Shown here piece by piece: positions 1-9,184 of a DNA stretch of 64,000 nt (its first letter is position 1; each line of letters starts with the position of its first letter). Location: NCBI GenBank assembly GCA_029256085.1, contig JAQSYP010000001.1, forward strand, positions 248,001 to 312,000, read 5' to 3'. The translations under genes and the position numbers were made by a program. A model generated the notes under the pieces. It worked only from the letters and a program-made list of their open reading frames with translations. It was not told the origin of the DNA and ran no database searches. Source of the stretch: Caryophanales bacterium. Lineage in GTDB: Bacteria > Bacillota > Bacilli > CAJFEE01.

Positions 1-425
1 TACAAAAACTTCTTAACCGAGAAGTTAAACTACGTAGTGGTGGATCAATATTTATAGATGAAACTGAGACATTAACTGTTATAGACGTTAATTCTGGATC
101 GTATATAAGTAATAATGCGGGTGAAAAGGGGTTATTAGATGTCAATGTTGAAGCTGCATACGAAATTGCACACCAGTTAACCCTTAGAAATATAGGTGGA
201 ATCGTAATCATAGATTTTATTAATCTAGATAATGCTAGTAATAAAGAAAAATTACTTAGTGTAGTTGAAACAGCATTTAGTAATGATAAAAATAAGGTAA
301 ATATTCAAGGCTTTACTAAACTTAATCTACTTGAGCTAACACGTGAAAGATCAGGTAAAAGTTTAAGTCAGAAAAAAACTGAAATTTGTTACAAATGTAA
401 TGGGGCAGGAAGGGTACAAAAATAA
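1..425 (+). CDS. rng: Ribonuclease G/E family endoribonuclease, C-terminal part
   Basis: This is the 3' end of a gene that begins before the window; the stop codon is at 423-425. RNase E/G enzymes make single-strand endonucleolytic cuts in rRNA precursors and mRNA in the cytoplasm. Visible family marks are the two metal-binding aspartate motifs (TVIDVNSGS near the start and IVIIDFINLD further on), the conserved LLELTRERSG stretch, and the terminal CYKCNGAG zinc-link motif. The N-terminal S1 domain lies outside the window. In several Bacillaceae rng sits directly upstream of rplU, as here. B. subtilis 168 lacks this enzyme and uses RNase Y instead. The family call is firm; G versus E naming is a convention. 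Confidence 0.9.
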   Translation, partial: QKLLNREVKLRSGGSIFIDETETLTVIDVNSGSYISNNAGEKGLLDVNVEAAYEIAHQLTLRNIGGIVIIDFINLDNASNKEKLLSVVETAFSNDKNKVNIQGFTKLNLLELTRERSGKSLSQKKTEICYKCNGAGRVQK

Positions 426-442
426 GCAAGACTAAGTTTTAA

Positions 443-471
443 TTGACTGTAGAGTTATATTATGGTAAGAT
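443..471 (+). promoter_or_regulatory. SigA-type promoter for rplU-prp-rpmA
   Basis: A -35 TTGACT (443-448), a 17-bp spacer and a -10 TAAGAT (466-471) lie just after the rng stop. Transcription would start near 478, at the beginning of the structured L21 leader. The fit to the SigA consensus is good; the start site is inferred. Confidence 0.7.
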
Positions 472-477
472 TTTTCT

Positions 478-565
478 GTTGTTTGTAGCACCCGCTACTA
501 CAACCGCTCATTTAAGGTTTTAAACGTGGATAACACGTACCTTCATATGGCGAGTCTTAGGAAAA
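478..565 (+). ncRNA. Ribosomal protein L21 leader (autoregulatory 5' UTR)
   Basis: The untranslated region before rplU folds into helices matching the Bacillus L21-leader position and style. TTGTAG (483-488) pairs with CTACAA (498-503). AAGGT (514-518) pairs with ACCTT (539-543), enclosing ACGTG (524-528) paired with CACGT (534-538). Such leaders are thought to bind L21 or its operon partner and repress the operon when free protein accumulates. The helices are read directly; the identification is from position and motif rather than a covariance search. Confidence 0.7.
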
Positions 566-581
566 TAGAGGAGGTGCAAGT

Positions 582-890
582 ATGTACGCTGTTATTGAAA
601 CTGGTGGAAAGCAAATCAAAGTTGAACAAGGACAAGTTATCTTCGTTGAAAAGTTAGACGTAAACGAAGGCGACACTGTTACATTTGACAAAGTATTATT
701 AGTTGGTGGAGAAGATGTTAAAGTTGGAAGCCCAACTGTTGCTGGTGCAACTGTAACTGCTAAGGTTGAAAAGCAAGGCCGTGCTAAGAAAATTATCGTT
801 TTCAAGTACAAGGCTAAGAAAAACAACCGTAAAAAGCAAGGTCATCGTCAACCATACACTAAGTTAGTTATTGAAACTATTAACGCTTAA
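582..890 (+). CDS. rplU: 50S ribosomal protein L21
   Basis: This encodes a 102-residue protein of the usual L21 length. It opens with the typical [11 protein letters not shown] and contains the lysine-rich [17 protein letters not shown] segment near the C-terminus that contacts 23S rRNA and protein L20. It is the first gene of a three-gene unit with prp and rpmA. The ATG is preceded by GAGGAGGTG at 569-575, a strong ribosome binding site. Expression is expected to be controlled by the L21 leader upstream. The prp start lies only 2 nt past the stop, so the two genes are probably translationally coupled. Confidence 0.97.
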   Translation: MYAVIETGGKQIKVEQGQVIFVEKLDVNEGDTVTFDKVLLVGGEDVKVGSPTVAGATVTAKVEKQGRAKKIIVFKYKAKKNNRKKQGHRQPYTKLVIETINA

Positions 891-892
891 TT

Positions 893-1231
893 ATGATTAA
901 TGTTCAGATTAAACGGAATAGTCAAAACAACATTATTTCTTTTACTGTAGATGGACATGCAAATTATAAACAAAAAGGCGAAGATATTATCTGTGCTGGA
1001 GTTTCTACAGTAACGTTTGGGACTGTTAATGCATTGTATTCATTAGTAACTAAAGAAATAATTGTTGAGAAATCTAATGATGGTGGATTTCTTTCATGTG
1101 AGTTACCTGAAAATCTTACTGAGCAACAGCTCCATGATTCTCAAGTACTGCTTGAAGGAATGAAAATTATGATTAGTCAATTCGAATTATCGTACGGAAA
1201 TAAATATATTTTACTAAATGATCGTGTATAG
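893..1231 (+). CDS. prp: Ribosomal-processing cysteine protease Prp (YsxB)
   Basis: This 112-residue protein belongs to the Prp family (formerly DUF464). In Firmicutes Prp removes the N-terminal extension of L27 so that the protein can function at the peptidyl transferase centre. The catalytic pair is visible: His22 in the DGHAN motif and Cys34 in DIICAG, the same spacing as in the characterised S. aureus enzyme. The gene lies between rplU and its substrate gene rpmA, and the substrate has a matching cleavage site. The stop codon overlaps the rpmA ribosome binding site, which suggests coupled translation. Confidence 0.93.
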   Translation: MINVQIKRNSQNNIISFTVDGHANYKQKGEDIICAGVSTVTFGTVNALYSLVTKEIIVEKSNDGGFLSCELPENLTEQQLHDSQVLLEGMKIMISQFELSYGNKYILLNDRV

Positions 1232-1243
1232 GAGGTGGATTTA

Positions 1244-1537
1244 ATGTTCTTACAATTAGATATTCAGTTTTTCGCTTCTAAAAAGGGAGTAGGTTCAACT
1301 AGAAACGGTCGTGACTCTATCGCTAAGCGTTTAGGTGCTAAGCGTGCTGATGGACAATTCGTAACTGGTGGTTCTATCCTTTACCGTCAACGTGGAACTA
1401 AGATTTATCCAGGTGAAAACGTTGGTCGTGGTGGAGACGATACACTTTACGCTAAAGTTGATGGTGTAGTTCGTTTCGAGCGTTACGGAAGAGATAACAA
1501 AAAGGTAAGCGTATACCCTGTAGTTCAGGAAGCGTAA
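1244..1537 (+). CDS. rpmA: 50S ribosomal protein L27 with cleavable N-terminal extension
   Basis: L27 of 97 residues. The ATG at 1244 is chosen over an in-frame GTG at 1235 because AGGAGG (1230-1235) ends 8 nt before 1244, while the GTG lies inside that ribosome binding site. The first ten residues ([10 protein letters not shown]) precede the conserved ASKKG; in Firmicutes Prp cuts after the FF pair. The rest is canonical L27 ([30 protein letters not shown]). It is the last gene of the L21-Prp-L27 unit and is followed by a clear terminator. Confidence 0.96.
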   Translation: MFLQLDIQFFASKKGVGSTRNGRDSIAKRLGAKRADGQFVTGGSILYRQRGTKIYPGENVGRGGDDTLYAKVDGVVRFERYGRDNKKVSVYPVVQEA

Positions 1538-1550
1538 TATATACTTTTGA

Positions 1551-1583
1551 AGCTCTAGTCATAAATAAGACTAGAGCTTTTAT
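1551..1583 (+). terminator. Rho-independent terminator after rpmA
   Basis: AGCTCTAGTC (1551-1560) pairs perfectly with GACTAGAGCT (1569-1578) around an 8-nt loop and is followed by TTTATTG. Confidence 0.9.
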
Positions 1584-1660
1584 TGTTTATGGCATATAAT
1601 TAGACATGCTGTTATATAATAATAATTTTTAATACCATAAACAATTCTTGAGGTATGTAT

Positions 1661-2942
1661 ATGTTCAAAGACATTATGTTAAACACGTTGGTTATATTAA
1701 CACCAGTCTTACTTTTTCAAGTGTTTTTTCCGTCTACACAATATGTTAAAGGTACTAAACAACGAGTTTTTTGGGGAATTATTTGTAGTGCCATGATAAT
1801 TATTTGTATGAATTTCCCGCTTTTTAGCAATGACATTATGTGGGATCTTAGATATGTGCCATTAATTTTTTCGTTTTTCTATGGTGGGTTTTTAAGTGGT
1901 ATTTTGACTTATATACCTTTTATAATTTACAGAGCAACTTTTGATTTAGATATTCCTTTTATTATAGCCTCTGTAACTATGACGACTATTTTTCTAGTAT
2001 TAATGTACATAAGAAACAAAATAGATTCTTTAAATACTTATCACAAAATTTACTTAGCAACCGCACTTAATGTAACTTTCAATACTATTGGATTTTTATT
2101 ATCAAACTATTACTTAATAGTTACAACAGATGAATCAGGTGTAATTTTTGATAAGTTATTATTTGTTTATCTTATTTCGACTGTAATTAGCAGTATTATT
2201 ATTGTATTAATAATTCCAATGATTGAAAATTATAATGTAAATCAGATTCTAAAAGAAGAATCTTATAAAGCAGAAAAACTTAGTGTCGTGAGTGAAATGG
2301 CTGCATCAATTGCTCATGAAATAAGAAACCCTTTGACTGTAGTAAGGGGATTCATACAGTTATCACTCGAGAAGTCTAATGACCAAGATAAATTATATAT
2401 GAATACTGCGATTGAGGAACTTGATAGAGCGGAGCTAATAATTAGTGAATATTTAAGTTACGCAAGACCAAGTATGCCAGTTAAGGAAGAAATCGATGTA
2501 TCAAACGAAGTAGCATCAGTAGTTGAATTAATAAAATCATTTGCTAATATAAATAGTGTTGAACTTACATACAGTGCTGAAAAAAATTTAAGAACACTTG
2601 CTGACAAACTACACTTACGTCAGATTCTTATTAACTTAGTTAAAAATTCTATTGAAGCATGCTCAAATAAAAATTCAAAAGTAATTGTTACTCTTACATA
2701 TTCTCAAGGTTTTATATGTGTTGAAGTAATTGATAATGGAAAAGGTATGACAGAAGAGCAGTTATCAGGTTTAGGGAATCCTTACTTTACTACTAAGGAA
2801 ACAGGAACAGGATTAGGATTAACAGTTACATTTGACTTAATTAAAAATATGAATGGTACTCTAAAATATGAGAGCGAATTTGGACAAGGTACTAAGGCAA
2901 TTATAAAAATACCTGGATATAAGTATTATAAAAGGAGTAAAA

Positions 2943-2950
<8 letters not shown>
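1661..2950 (+). CDS. KinB-like membrane sensor histidine kinase
   Basis: This 429-residue protein has a multi-span hydrophobic N-terminal half (roughly residues 6-195) and a cytoplasmic kinase core. The phospho-acceptor is His219 in SIAHEIRNPLT, and the ATP-binding motifs follow: N-box LVKNSIEA, DNGKGM, and the G-box GTGLGL. The overall plan and length match B. subtilis sporulation kinase KinB, which starts the Spo0F-Spo0B-Spo0A phosphorelay. It overlaps spo0B by 8 bp, so the two are probably co-translated, which suggests a phosphorelay role. The ATG at 1661 is preferred to 1655 because TGAGG at 1649-1653 is too close to the latter. The ligand is unknown, and KinB orthology is inferred. Confidence 0.85.
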
Positions 2951-4765
<1,815 letters not shown>

Positions 4766-4790
4766 GCTACGAAATTTCGTAGCTTTTTTA
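4766..4790 (+). terminator. Rho-independent terminator after obg
   Basis: GCTACGA and TCGTAGC form an 18-bp palindrome with AATT at its centre (4766-4783), followed by TTTTTTATTTTTT. It begins at the base after the obg stop. Confidence 0.9.
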
Positions 4791-4900
4791 TTTTTTAAAA
4801 GATTGTTGGGTATTAGTTTAGAAATATATGCATATATTGTGTTGAATAAACATGGCCATAAAGGTCTTGCCTATAAAGTTTTCAAAAGGAGGGAATTTTT

Positions 4901-6283
4901 TTGAAAATTCATATCGTTCAGAAGGGCGATACACTGTATAAAATCGCCAAACAATATGGAGTAGATTTTCAAGAACTAAAAAATGCAAATGCACAACTTA
5001 GTAATCCAGAAATGATTTATCCAGGAATGAAAATTAAAGTTCCATCACAAGGTGTCGCAGTAAAAACAGAGACATTTAACGGTAAGGAATCCCCAACTCA
5101 AATGCTGCAGTCATTAATTACAGGTGCACCAAAGGAAAGTCCAGTACTACCTGCACAAGAATTTGCTGCTCCTTTTAAGGGAAAAGAGGTTCCAATTGCA
5201 CCACTACAGCAGGTTCAGCCAGTTCCTCAGGTAAAAGAGCAACCAATGCCAACGCCTGTACCTACTCCTGTTAAGGAGCAACCTATAGATATTAACAATT
5301 TCTATACGTTTAATGTTGCAATGGAGCCACCTAAACCAGTTAAAGAAAAGCCTGTAGCTCCTATCGTAAAGGAGAAACCAATGGATAAACCACTCTTATT
5401 TAGCCCTGTGGCAAAAGAGGAATTAAAACCACCGCCAGTAGTTGAAAAACCTGTTGAACAACCAATAGTTGCTCAGCAACTTGTTGATGACTGTGTACCA
5501 ATTCAGGAGCCTTATTGTTATCCACCAAACTATGTTTCACCTGAACAATGTGTTCCTTATCAACAAGCTAATTGGTGTCCGCCATATGGTGGGCAGTTAC
5601 CAATGGCACCCCCAGGACAATGGGCGGGACCGGTTGGACAGATGTTTCCTCCACAACAACAGTATCCGTTTATGCCGAACCCAGCTTCACAAGTTCAGGG
5701 AGTAACAGATACATTACCAACAGGAATGCCACCACAGGAAGAAACTCAACCACCAGTTGGTTTTCAAGCGGGTCAATTACCACCACAATATATGCAAGGT
5801 ATGCAGCCAAATATGATGCCACCACAATATATGCAAGGAATGCCACCAATGATGCCGCCACAATACATGCAAGGAATGCCACCAAATATGATGCCAACGC
5901 AGCAAATGCAAGGTGTTCCGCCAAATATGATGCCACCACAAGGGTTCGATACATCTGTGCAGGCTCCACCACAAAGTCAAGGTGGACCACAAGGAATGCA
6001 ACCATATATGCAAGCACCACCACAAATGAATGGAATGGGGCCAGGAATGCAGATGCCACCATATCCAATGCCAGGTACAAATGTACAAAATTTAAATGTA
6101 CCTTGGCAAATGCCTGGAAATCAACCAGTTGTTCCAGGGAAGGATGATTGTGGATGTGGTGAAATCCAAGGTGTAGCAGTACCACCTGGAATGCCAAATC
6201 CTGCATTTCGACCGGACTTTCCATATAATCCGCAATTTCCGGCTGATCCAAACGATTTTCAACCACCGAACGGAGATAGATAA
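4901..6283 (+). CDS. safA: SafA-type spore coat morphogenetic protein (LysM, Pro/Met/Gln-rich)
   Basis: The 460-residue product starts with one LysM domain (residues about 1-48, MKIHIVQKGDTLYKIAKQYG) that would bind spore cortex peptidoglycan. The rest is low complexity and rich in Pro, Gln, Met and Val, with KEQP/KEKP-type motifs and a block of 13-residue repeats near residues 294-344. This is the plan of SafA (ExsA in the B. cereus group), which organises the inner coat beneath the outer coat and exosporium. The start is TTG, 8 nt after AGGAGG (4887-4892). Long ORFs in other frames across the repeats are composition artefacts. The gene is monocistronic, with terminators on both sides. Confidence 0.85.
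   Translation: MKIHIVQKGDTLYKIAKQYGVDFQELKNANAQLSNPEMIYPGMKIKVPSQGVAVKTETFNGKESPTQMLQSLITGAPKESPVLPAQEFAAPFKGKEVPIAPLQQVQPVPQVKEQPMPTPVPTPVKEQPIDINNFYTFNVAMEPPKPVKEKPVAPIVKEKPMDKPLLFSPVAKEELKPPPVVEKPVEQPIVAQQLVDDCVPIQEPYCYPPNYVSPEQCVPYQQANWCPPYGGQLPMAPPGQWAGPVGQMFPPQQQYPFMPNPASQVQGVTDTLPTGMPPQEETQPPVGFQAGQLPPQYMQGMQPNMMPPQYMQGMPPMMPPQYMQGMPPNMMPTQQMQGVPPNMMPPQGFDTSVQAPPQSQGGPQGMQPYMQAPPQMNGMGPGMQMPPYPMPGTNVQNLNVPWQMPGNQPVVPGKDDCGCGEIQGVAVPPGMPNPAFRPDFPYNPQFPADPNDFQPPNGDR
5780..5932 (+). repeat. In-frame 39/36-bp tandem repeats inside safA
   Basis: Four consecutive units at 5780-5818, 5819-5854, 5855-5893 and 5894-5932 encode variants of PPQYMQGMPPNMM. The second unit lacks one codon and the fourth is the most diverged. 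Such arrays change copy number readily by slippage or recombination, so repeat number may differ between strains. Confidence 0.9.
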
Positions 6284-6290
6284 ATTTTAG

Positions 6291-6321
6291 AAAGAGGCGA
6301 GTATTCATTCGCCTCTTTTTG
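6291..6321 (+). terminator. Rho-independent terminator after safA
   Basis: AAAGAGGCGA (6291-6300) pairs with TCGCCTCTTT (6309-6318), with the T run beginning inside the 3' arm. Confidence 0.9.
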
Positions 6322-6713
6322 CTACTCATTAAAGACTCGTTAATCGATAAACTGTTCAAAAACTGTTCGTATATTTTTGACATGATTGACAAGTTGCAGA
6401 TAAAATCCCAAAAGTGGAAGATAAATCACTCAAAGTGGAAGATAAATCGACTCAACTGGAAGATATATCACTGAAAGTGGAAGACAAAAAACTTCTTCTT
6501 AAAATTCAAGCGCTCCTTTCAGATGAGAAAAAGTATATTTTTTTCGCAGTTTTTCCATCTTGCGATAAGAAATTACTCAAAGTGGACTAAGCAACCTCCG
6601 AGTTTACTAAGATTGACTTACCAATTTTGATGCATTTTCTATTTATTTACATATCGTTAAAATAATTGTGATAAAATAGGGAAATATTAACAATATATAG
6701 GGAGTTGAATGAT
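6322..6713. other. Intergenic region with 21-bp repeats upstream of nadE
   Basis: Apart from the 21-bp repeat array at 6391-6495, this gap holds CATCTTGCGATAA at about 6566-6578, which recurs at about 24394-24406 just after a palindromic repeat, and an isolated extra piece of the 21-bp unit near 6579-6590. A promoter for nadE probably lies in 6650-6680 (GATAAAAT near 6670 could be the -10). No confident RNA gene is visible. Confidence 0.6.
6391..6495 (+). repeat. 21-bp tandem repeat array, copy 1 (five units)
   Basis: Five contiguous 21-bp units occupy 6391-6411, 6412-6432, 6433-6453, 6454-6474 and 6475-6495. The core is AAGTGGAAGATAAATC plus five variable bases. Related units recur at 38758-38820 and, more diverged, at 56602-56724. 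In one frame the units read as a K-V-E-D-K-S-L type heptad, but no ribosome binding site precedes it. Confidence 0.85.
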
Positions 6714-7454
6714 ATGGAAGATAAAATTGACAAATTAGTTAAATGGCTACAACAACAAGTACAAGAGGCTAATGTAAATGGACTAGTTGTTGGAGTTAGC
6801 GGTGGGATTGACTCAGCAGTAGTTGCTTATCTTGCTAAAAGAGCATTCCCTAATGATTGTATAGGTGTAATAATGCCGTGCAAAAGTAACCCTAAAGATC
6901 AAGAAGATGCAATGAGAGTTATTAACAGTTGTAATTTAAAGTCTATAACAATAGATTTAACTGAGACACACAATGTATTATTTTCAAACATTGAGAATAG
7001 ATTATCAGAGATCAATGAATGGAATGAGAATAATGGTAAACTTGGCGATGCAAACACAAGAGCAAGACTAAGAATGACAACTCTTTATGCTGTCGGAAAC
7101 AATTATAACTATTTAGTGTGTGGAACCGATAATGCTGCAGAATGGCATACTGGATACTTTACTAAATACGGTGATGGTGGGGTTGACCTTGTCCCTCTAG
7201 TTAACTTTACAAAGGGTGAAGTTAGGCAATTAGCAAGAGTACTTGGTGTTCCGACTGAGATAATTGAAAAAGCACCTTCAGCTGGTCTTTGGGAAGGACA
7301 AACTGATGAAACTGAGATGGGTACTACATACGATATAATTGATAAATTCTTAAAGGGTGAAGAAATTCCTGAAAAAGATAAAGTAATTATTGATCGTATG
7401 CATACTAGAAGCGAGCATAAACGTAGACTTGCTGCAGCGCCGCCAAAATTTTAA
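6714..7454 (+). CDS. nadE: NAD(+) synthetase, short form
   Basis: NadE makes NAD by ATP-dependent amidation of nicotinate adenine dinucleotide in the cytoplasm. The PP-loop motif SGGIDS is at residues 29-34. Other family motifs are GDANTRARLR, CGTDNAAEWHTGYFTKYGDGGVD (read in part) and PSAGLWEGQTDE. There is no glutaminase domain, so free ammonia would be the nitrogen donor. At 246 residues it is shorter than the usual 272-residue Bacillus NadE and resembles the form seen in clostridia and archaea. The ATG at 6714 is preferred to an upstream in-frame TTG because GGGAG at 6700-6704 fits it. It stands alone between terminators. Confidence 0.9.
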   Translation: MEDKIDKLVKWLQQQVQEANVNGLVVGVSGGIDSAVVAYLAKRAFPNDCIGVIMPCKSNPKDQEDAMRVINSCNLKSITIDLTETHNVLFSNIENRLSEINEWNENNGKLGDANTRARLRMTTLYAVGNNYNYLVCGTDNAAEWHTGYFTKYGDGGVDLVPLVNFTKGEVRQLARVLGVPTEIIEKAPSAGLWEGQTDETEMGTTYDIIDKFLKGEEIPEKDKVIIDRMHTRSEHKRRLAAAPPKF

Positions 7455-7465
7455 AAACAACTAGA

Positions 7466-7497
7466 AAACCACTTCTTATATGAGGAGTGGTTTAATT
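7466..7497 (+). terminator. Probable terminator after nadE
   Basis: AAACCACTTCTTA (7466-7478) pairs with TGAGGAGTGGTTT (7481-7493), including G-T pairs, and a short T-rich tail follows. The tail is weak, so the call is moderate. Confidence 0.6.
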
Positions 7498-7516
7498 TGT
7501 GTAAAGGGAGATTCTT

Positions 7517-8065
7517 ATGAGACTAATATGGATTGTTATTATTTTTTCAACGGTATTAATGTCATTTCCTTCTATTGGATTTGCTTGCTCATGTGCTGAA
7601 ATTCCAAGCGTAGAACAAGAACTTGAAAGTTCAAAAGATGTGTTTATGGGTCAGGTAATTGATATTAAAGAAGTTAGAGATATAAGAGGTTATATTTCTA
7701 AATCAGTACTTTTTAAAGTTAATCAAGTATGGAAAGGTCAGAAACAATCACAAGTAGTTGTAGCTACAGGAACTGGTAGTGGGGACTGTGGATTTAATTT
7801 TGTAAAAGGGCAGGAGTATATTGTTTATGCAAATGAATCAGATATGTATGGAAAAAGACAATTAACTACAATAGTTTGTGATAGAACAAATAGATTATCA
7901 GATGCAAAGGAAGATTTGAAAAAACTTGGTCAAGGAACACAGACACTAGAAGAGGTAGATTTAGCTAAGGATTATAATAGAAACTTTAATTACATATGGT
8001 TCTTAATACCGATTATTTTTATTATTGTCGTTATTGGCGCCACTTTTAGAAGTAAAAGGACTTAA
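7517..8065 (+). CDS. Secreted or membrane-anchored TIMP/NTR-like protein
   Basis: This 182-residue protein has a signal peptide (residues about 1-23) that would leave a mature N-terminus beginning with the CSC of FACSCAEIPSV. That Cys-x-Cys start, a single OB-like beta domain and further cysteines (GSGDCGF and IVCDRT) match bacterial members of the tissue-inhibitor-of-metalloproteinase (netrin-like) family. A hydrophobic segment near residues 155-175 ends in RSKR, so the domain would be displayed outside and anchored in the membrane. No metalloprotease gene lies nearby. The function is unknown, and inhibition of a protease is only inferred from the eukaryotic relatives. It appears to be a single-gene unit. 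Confidence 0.7.
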   Translation: MRLIWIVIIFSTVLMSFPSIGFACSCAEIPSVEQELESSKDVFMGQVIDIKEVRDIRGYISKSVLFKVNQVWKGQKQSQVVVATGTGSGDCGFNFVKGQEYIVYANESDMYGKRQLTTIVCDRTNRLSDAKEDLKKLGQGTQTLEEVDLAKDYNRNFNYIWFLIPIIFIIVVIGATFRSKRT

Positions 8066-8081
8066 GATATGGGGAATAAAG

Positions 8082-8109
8082 GCTCGGGAAATGATTTTCC
8101 CGAGCTTTT
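8082..8109. terminator. Terminator between convergent genes
   Basis: GCTCGGGAAA (8082-8091) pairs perfectly with TTTCCCGAGC (8096-8105) around TGAT, with TTTTGTTTT following on the + strand. On the - strand a weaker T-rich tail follows, so it may serve both genes. Confidence 0.85.
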
Positions 8110-8123
8110 GTTTTGGCTATTAG

Positions 8124-8450
8124 TTATTTTTTGCTTACCTTTACAGCTGTTCCTGTCGCTACACACATTAAAAGAGAACCTTTTGCCCCAACTGCTTCAT
8201 GGTCAAAACTAACTCCAATAATAGCATTTGCTCCCATTTGATTTGCAGCAGCCTTTAGGTCTTCAATTGCCAATTTACGTGAGTTTTCCATTTTTTCTTC
8301 GTATGCTTTACTACGCCCACCGACAAAATCCCGTACACCAGCCATAATATCTCTAACTACATTAGTTGCAATAATCGCTTCTTCACTTACTACGCCAAGA
8401 TATTCTTCAATTACATAACCTTCTAAATTAGGAGTTGTAGATAATAACAT
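8124..8450 (-). CDS. YbjQ/UPF0145 family protein
   Basis: This 108-residue protein has the complete YbjQ signature: an N-terminal TTPNLEGY, EEAIIATNVVRDIMAG and a C-terminal NQMGANAIIGVSFD. The family is widespread and is predicted to form a small pentameric alpha/beta fold. It is sometimes labelled heavy-metal binding, but its function is not established. On the - strand AAAGGTGG precedes the ATG at a suitable distance. It is convergent with the TIMP-like gene and divergent from ruvA, and it appears to be transcribed alone. Confidence 0.88.
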   Translation of the reverse strand: MLLSTTPNLEGYVIEEYLGVVSEEAIIATNVVRDIMAGVRDFVGGRSKAYEEKMENSRKLAIEDLKAAANQMGANAIIGVSFDHEAVGAKGSLLMCVATGTAVKVSKK

Positions 8451-8566
8451 TTAATTTCCACCTTTATATTTTTATTTCCTGAAAACTAGTACAATATTAT
8501 TATACATTATTTTATGTGAATTATTTTTGTGATAGAATATATAGAGCTTTTTAAGGAGGAAATATA

Positions 8567-9169
8567 TTGTTTGATTTTTTAAATGGAAGAATAGTTGAAG
8601 TTAGGCCAGATTGTGTTGTGCTTGAATTAAACAATATTGGTTATCAAATTCTTACTCCAAACCCATATAAGTTTACGGAAAATAGTAACGAAAAAATTTA
8701 TACATATTATCATGTTAGACCAGAACAAATTTCTCTGTTTGGTTTTAAAACTAAATTAGAAAGAGATATGTTTATAAAATTATTAAGTGTAAGTGGGATA
8801 GGTCCAAAAGGTGCTCTTGCAATTTTAGCTGCGGGCGAAATTTCCCTAATAGTACAAGCTATTGAAGAAGAGAATGACACATACTTAACAAAATTTCCAG
8901 GGATTGGTAGAAAAACTGCAAGACAAATTATATTAGATCTGAAGGGTAAGTTTGCGGATTTAGCAATTGATATAAATTCAAGTTTATTTAATCAAGATTT
9001 AAGGACTATTGCTGATAAAAATCAAGAGTTAGAAGATGCATTAGAGGCACTAAGAGTTTTAGGTTACGCTGAAAAGGAAATAAAGAAAATAGAAAAGACG
9101 TTAGAGAAGGAATCTCTGACAACAGAGGTATATATAAAAAGAGCACTACAATTATTACTAGGAAAGTAA
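8567..9169 (+). CDS. ruvA: Holliday junction branch migration protein RuvA
   Basis: RuvA (200 residues) binds four-way junctions as a tetramer and recruits the RuvB motor. The N-terminal OB fold (residues 1-62) is followed by tandem helix-hairpin-helix motifs (SVSGIGPKGAL and KFPGIGRKTARQI), an acidic linker, and the C-terminal domain that contacts RuvB (ALRVLGYAEKEI). The start is TTG, preceded by AAGGAGGA at 8553-8560. It opens the ruvA-ruvB-DUF2905-queA-tgt-yajC operon. B. subtilis has bofC upstream of ruvA; it is absent here. Confidence 0.96.
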   Translation: MFDFLNGRIVEVRPDCVVLELNNIGYQILTPNPYKFTENSNEKIYTYYHVRPEQISLFGFKTKLERDMFIKLLSVSGIGPKGALAILAAGEISLIVQAIEEENDTYLTKFPGIGRKTARQIILDLKGKFADLAIDINSSLFNQDLRTIADKNQELEDALEALRVLGYAEKEIKKIEKTLEKESLTTEVYIKRALQLLLGK

Positions 9170-9184
9170 AAGGGAGGGTTTAAA

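Noticed and set aside
1235-1243. GTG at 1235 as rpmA start
   Set aside because: The codon is inside the AGGAGG site; the ATG at 1244 has correct spacing.
5572-6392. Long ORFs on both strands in other frames across safA (for example 5572-6147 + and 5670-6392 -)
   Set aside because: They lie within the Pro/Met/Gln repeats of safA; the repetitive composition keeps other frames open, and the products are low-complexity with no ribosome binding site.
6391-6495. CRISPR array
   Set aside because: The 21-bp units are directly contiguous with no variable spacers, and no cas genes are present; the same holds for 38758-38820 and 56602-56724.
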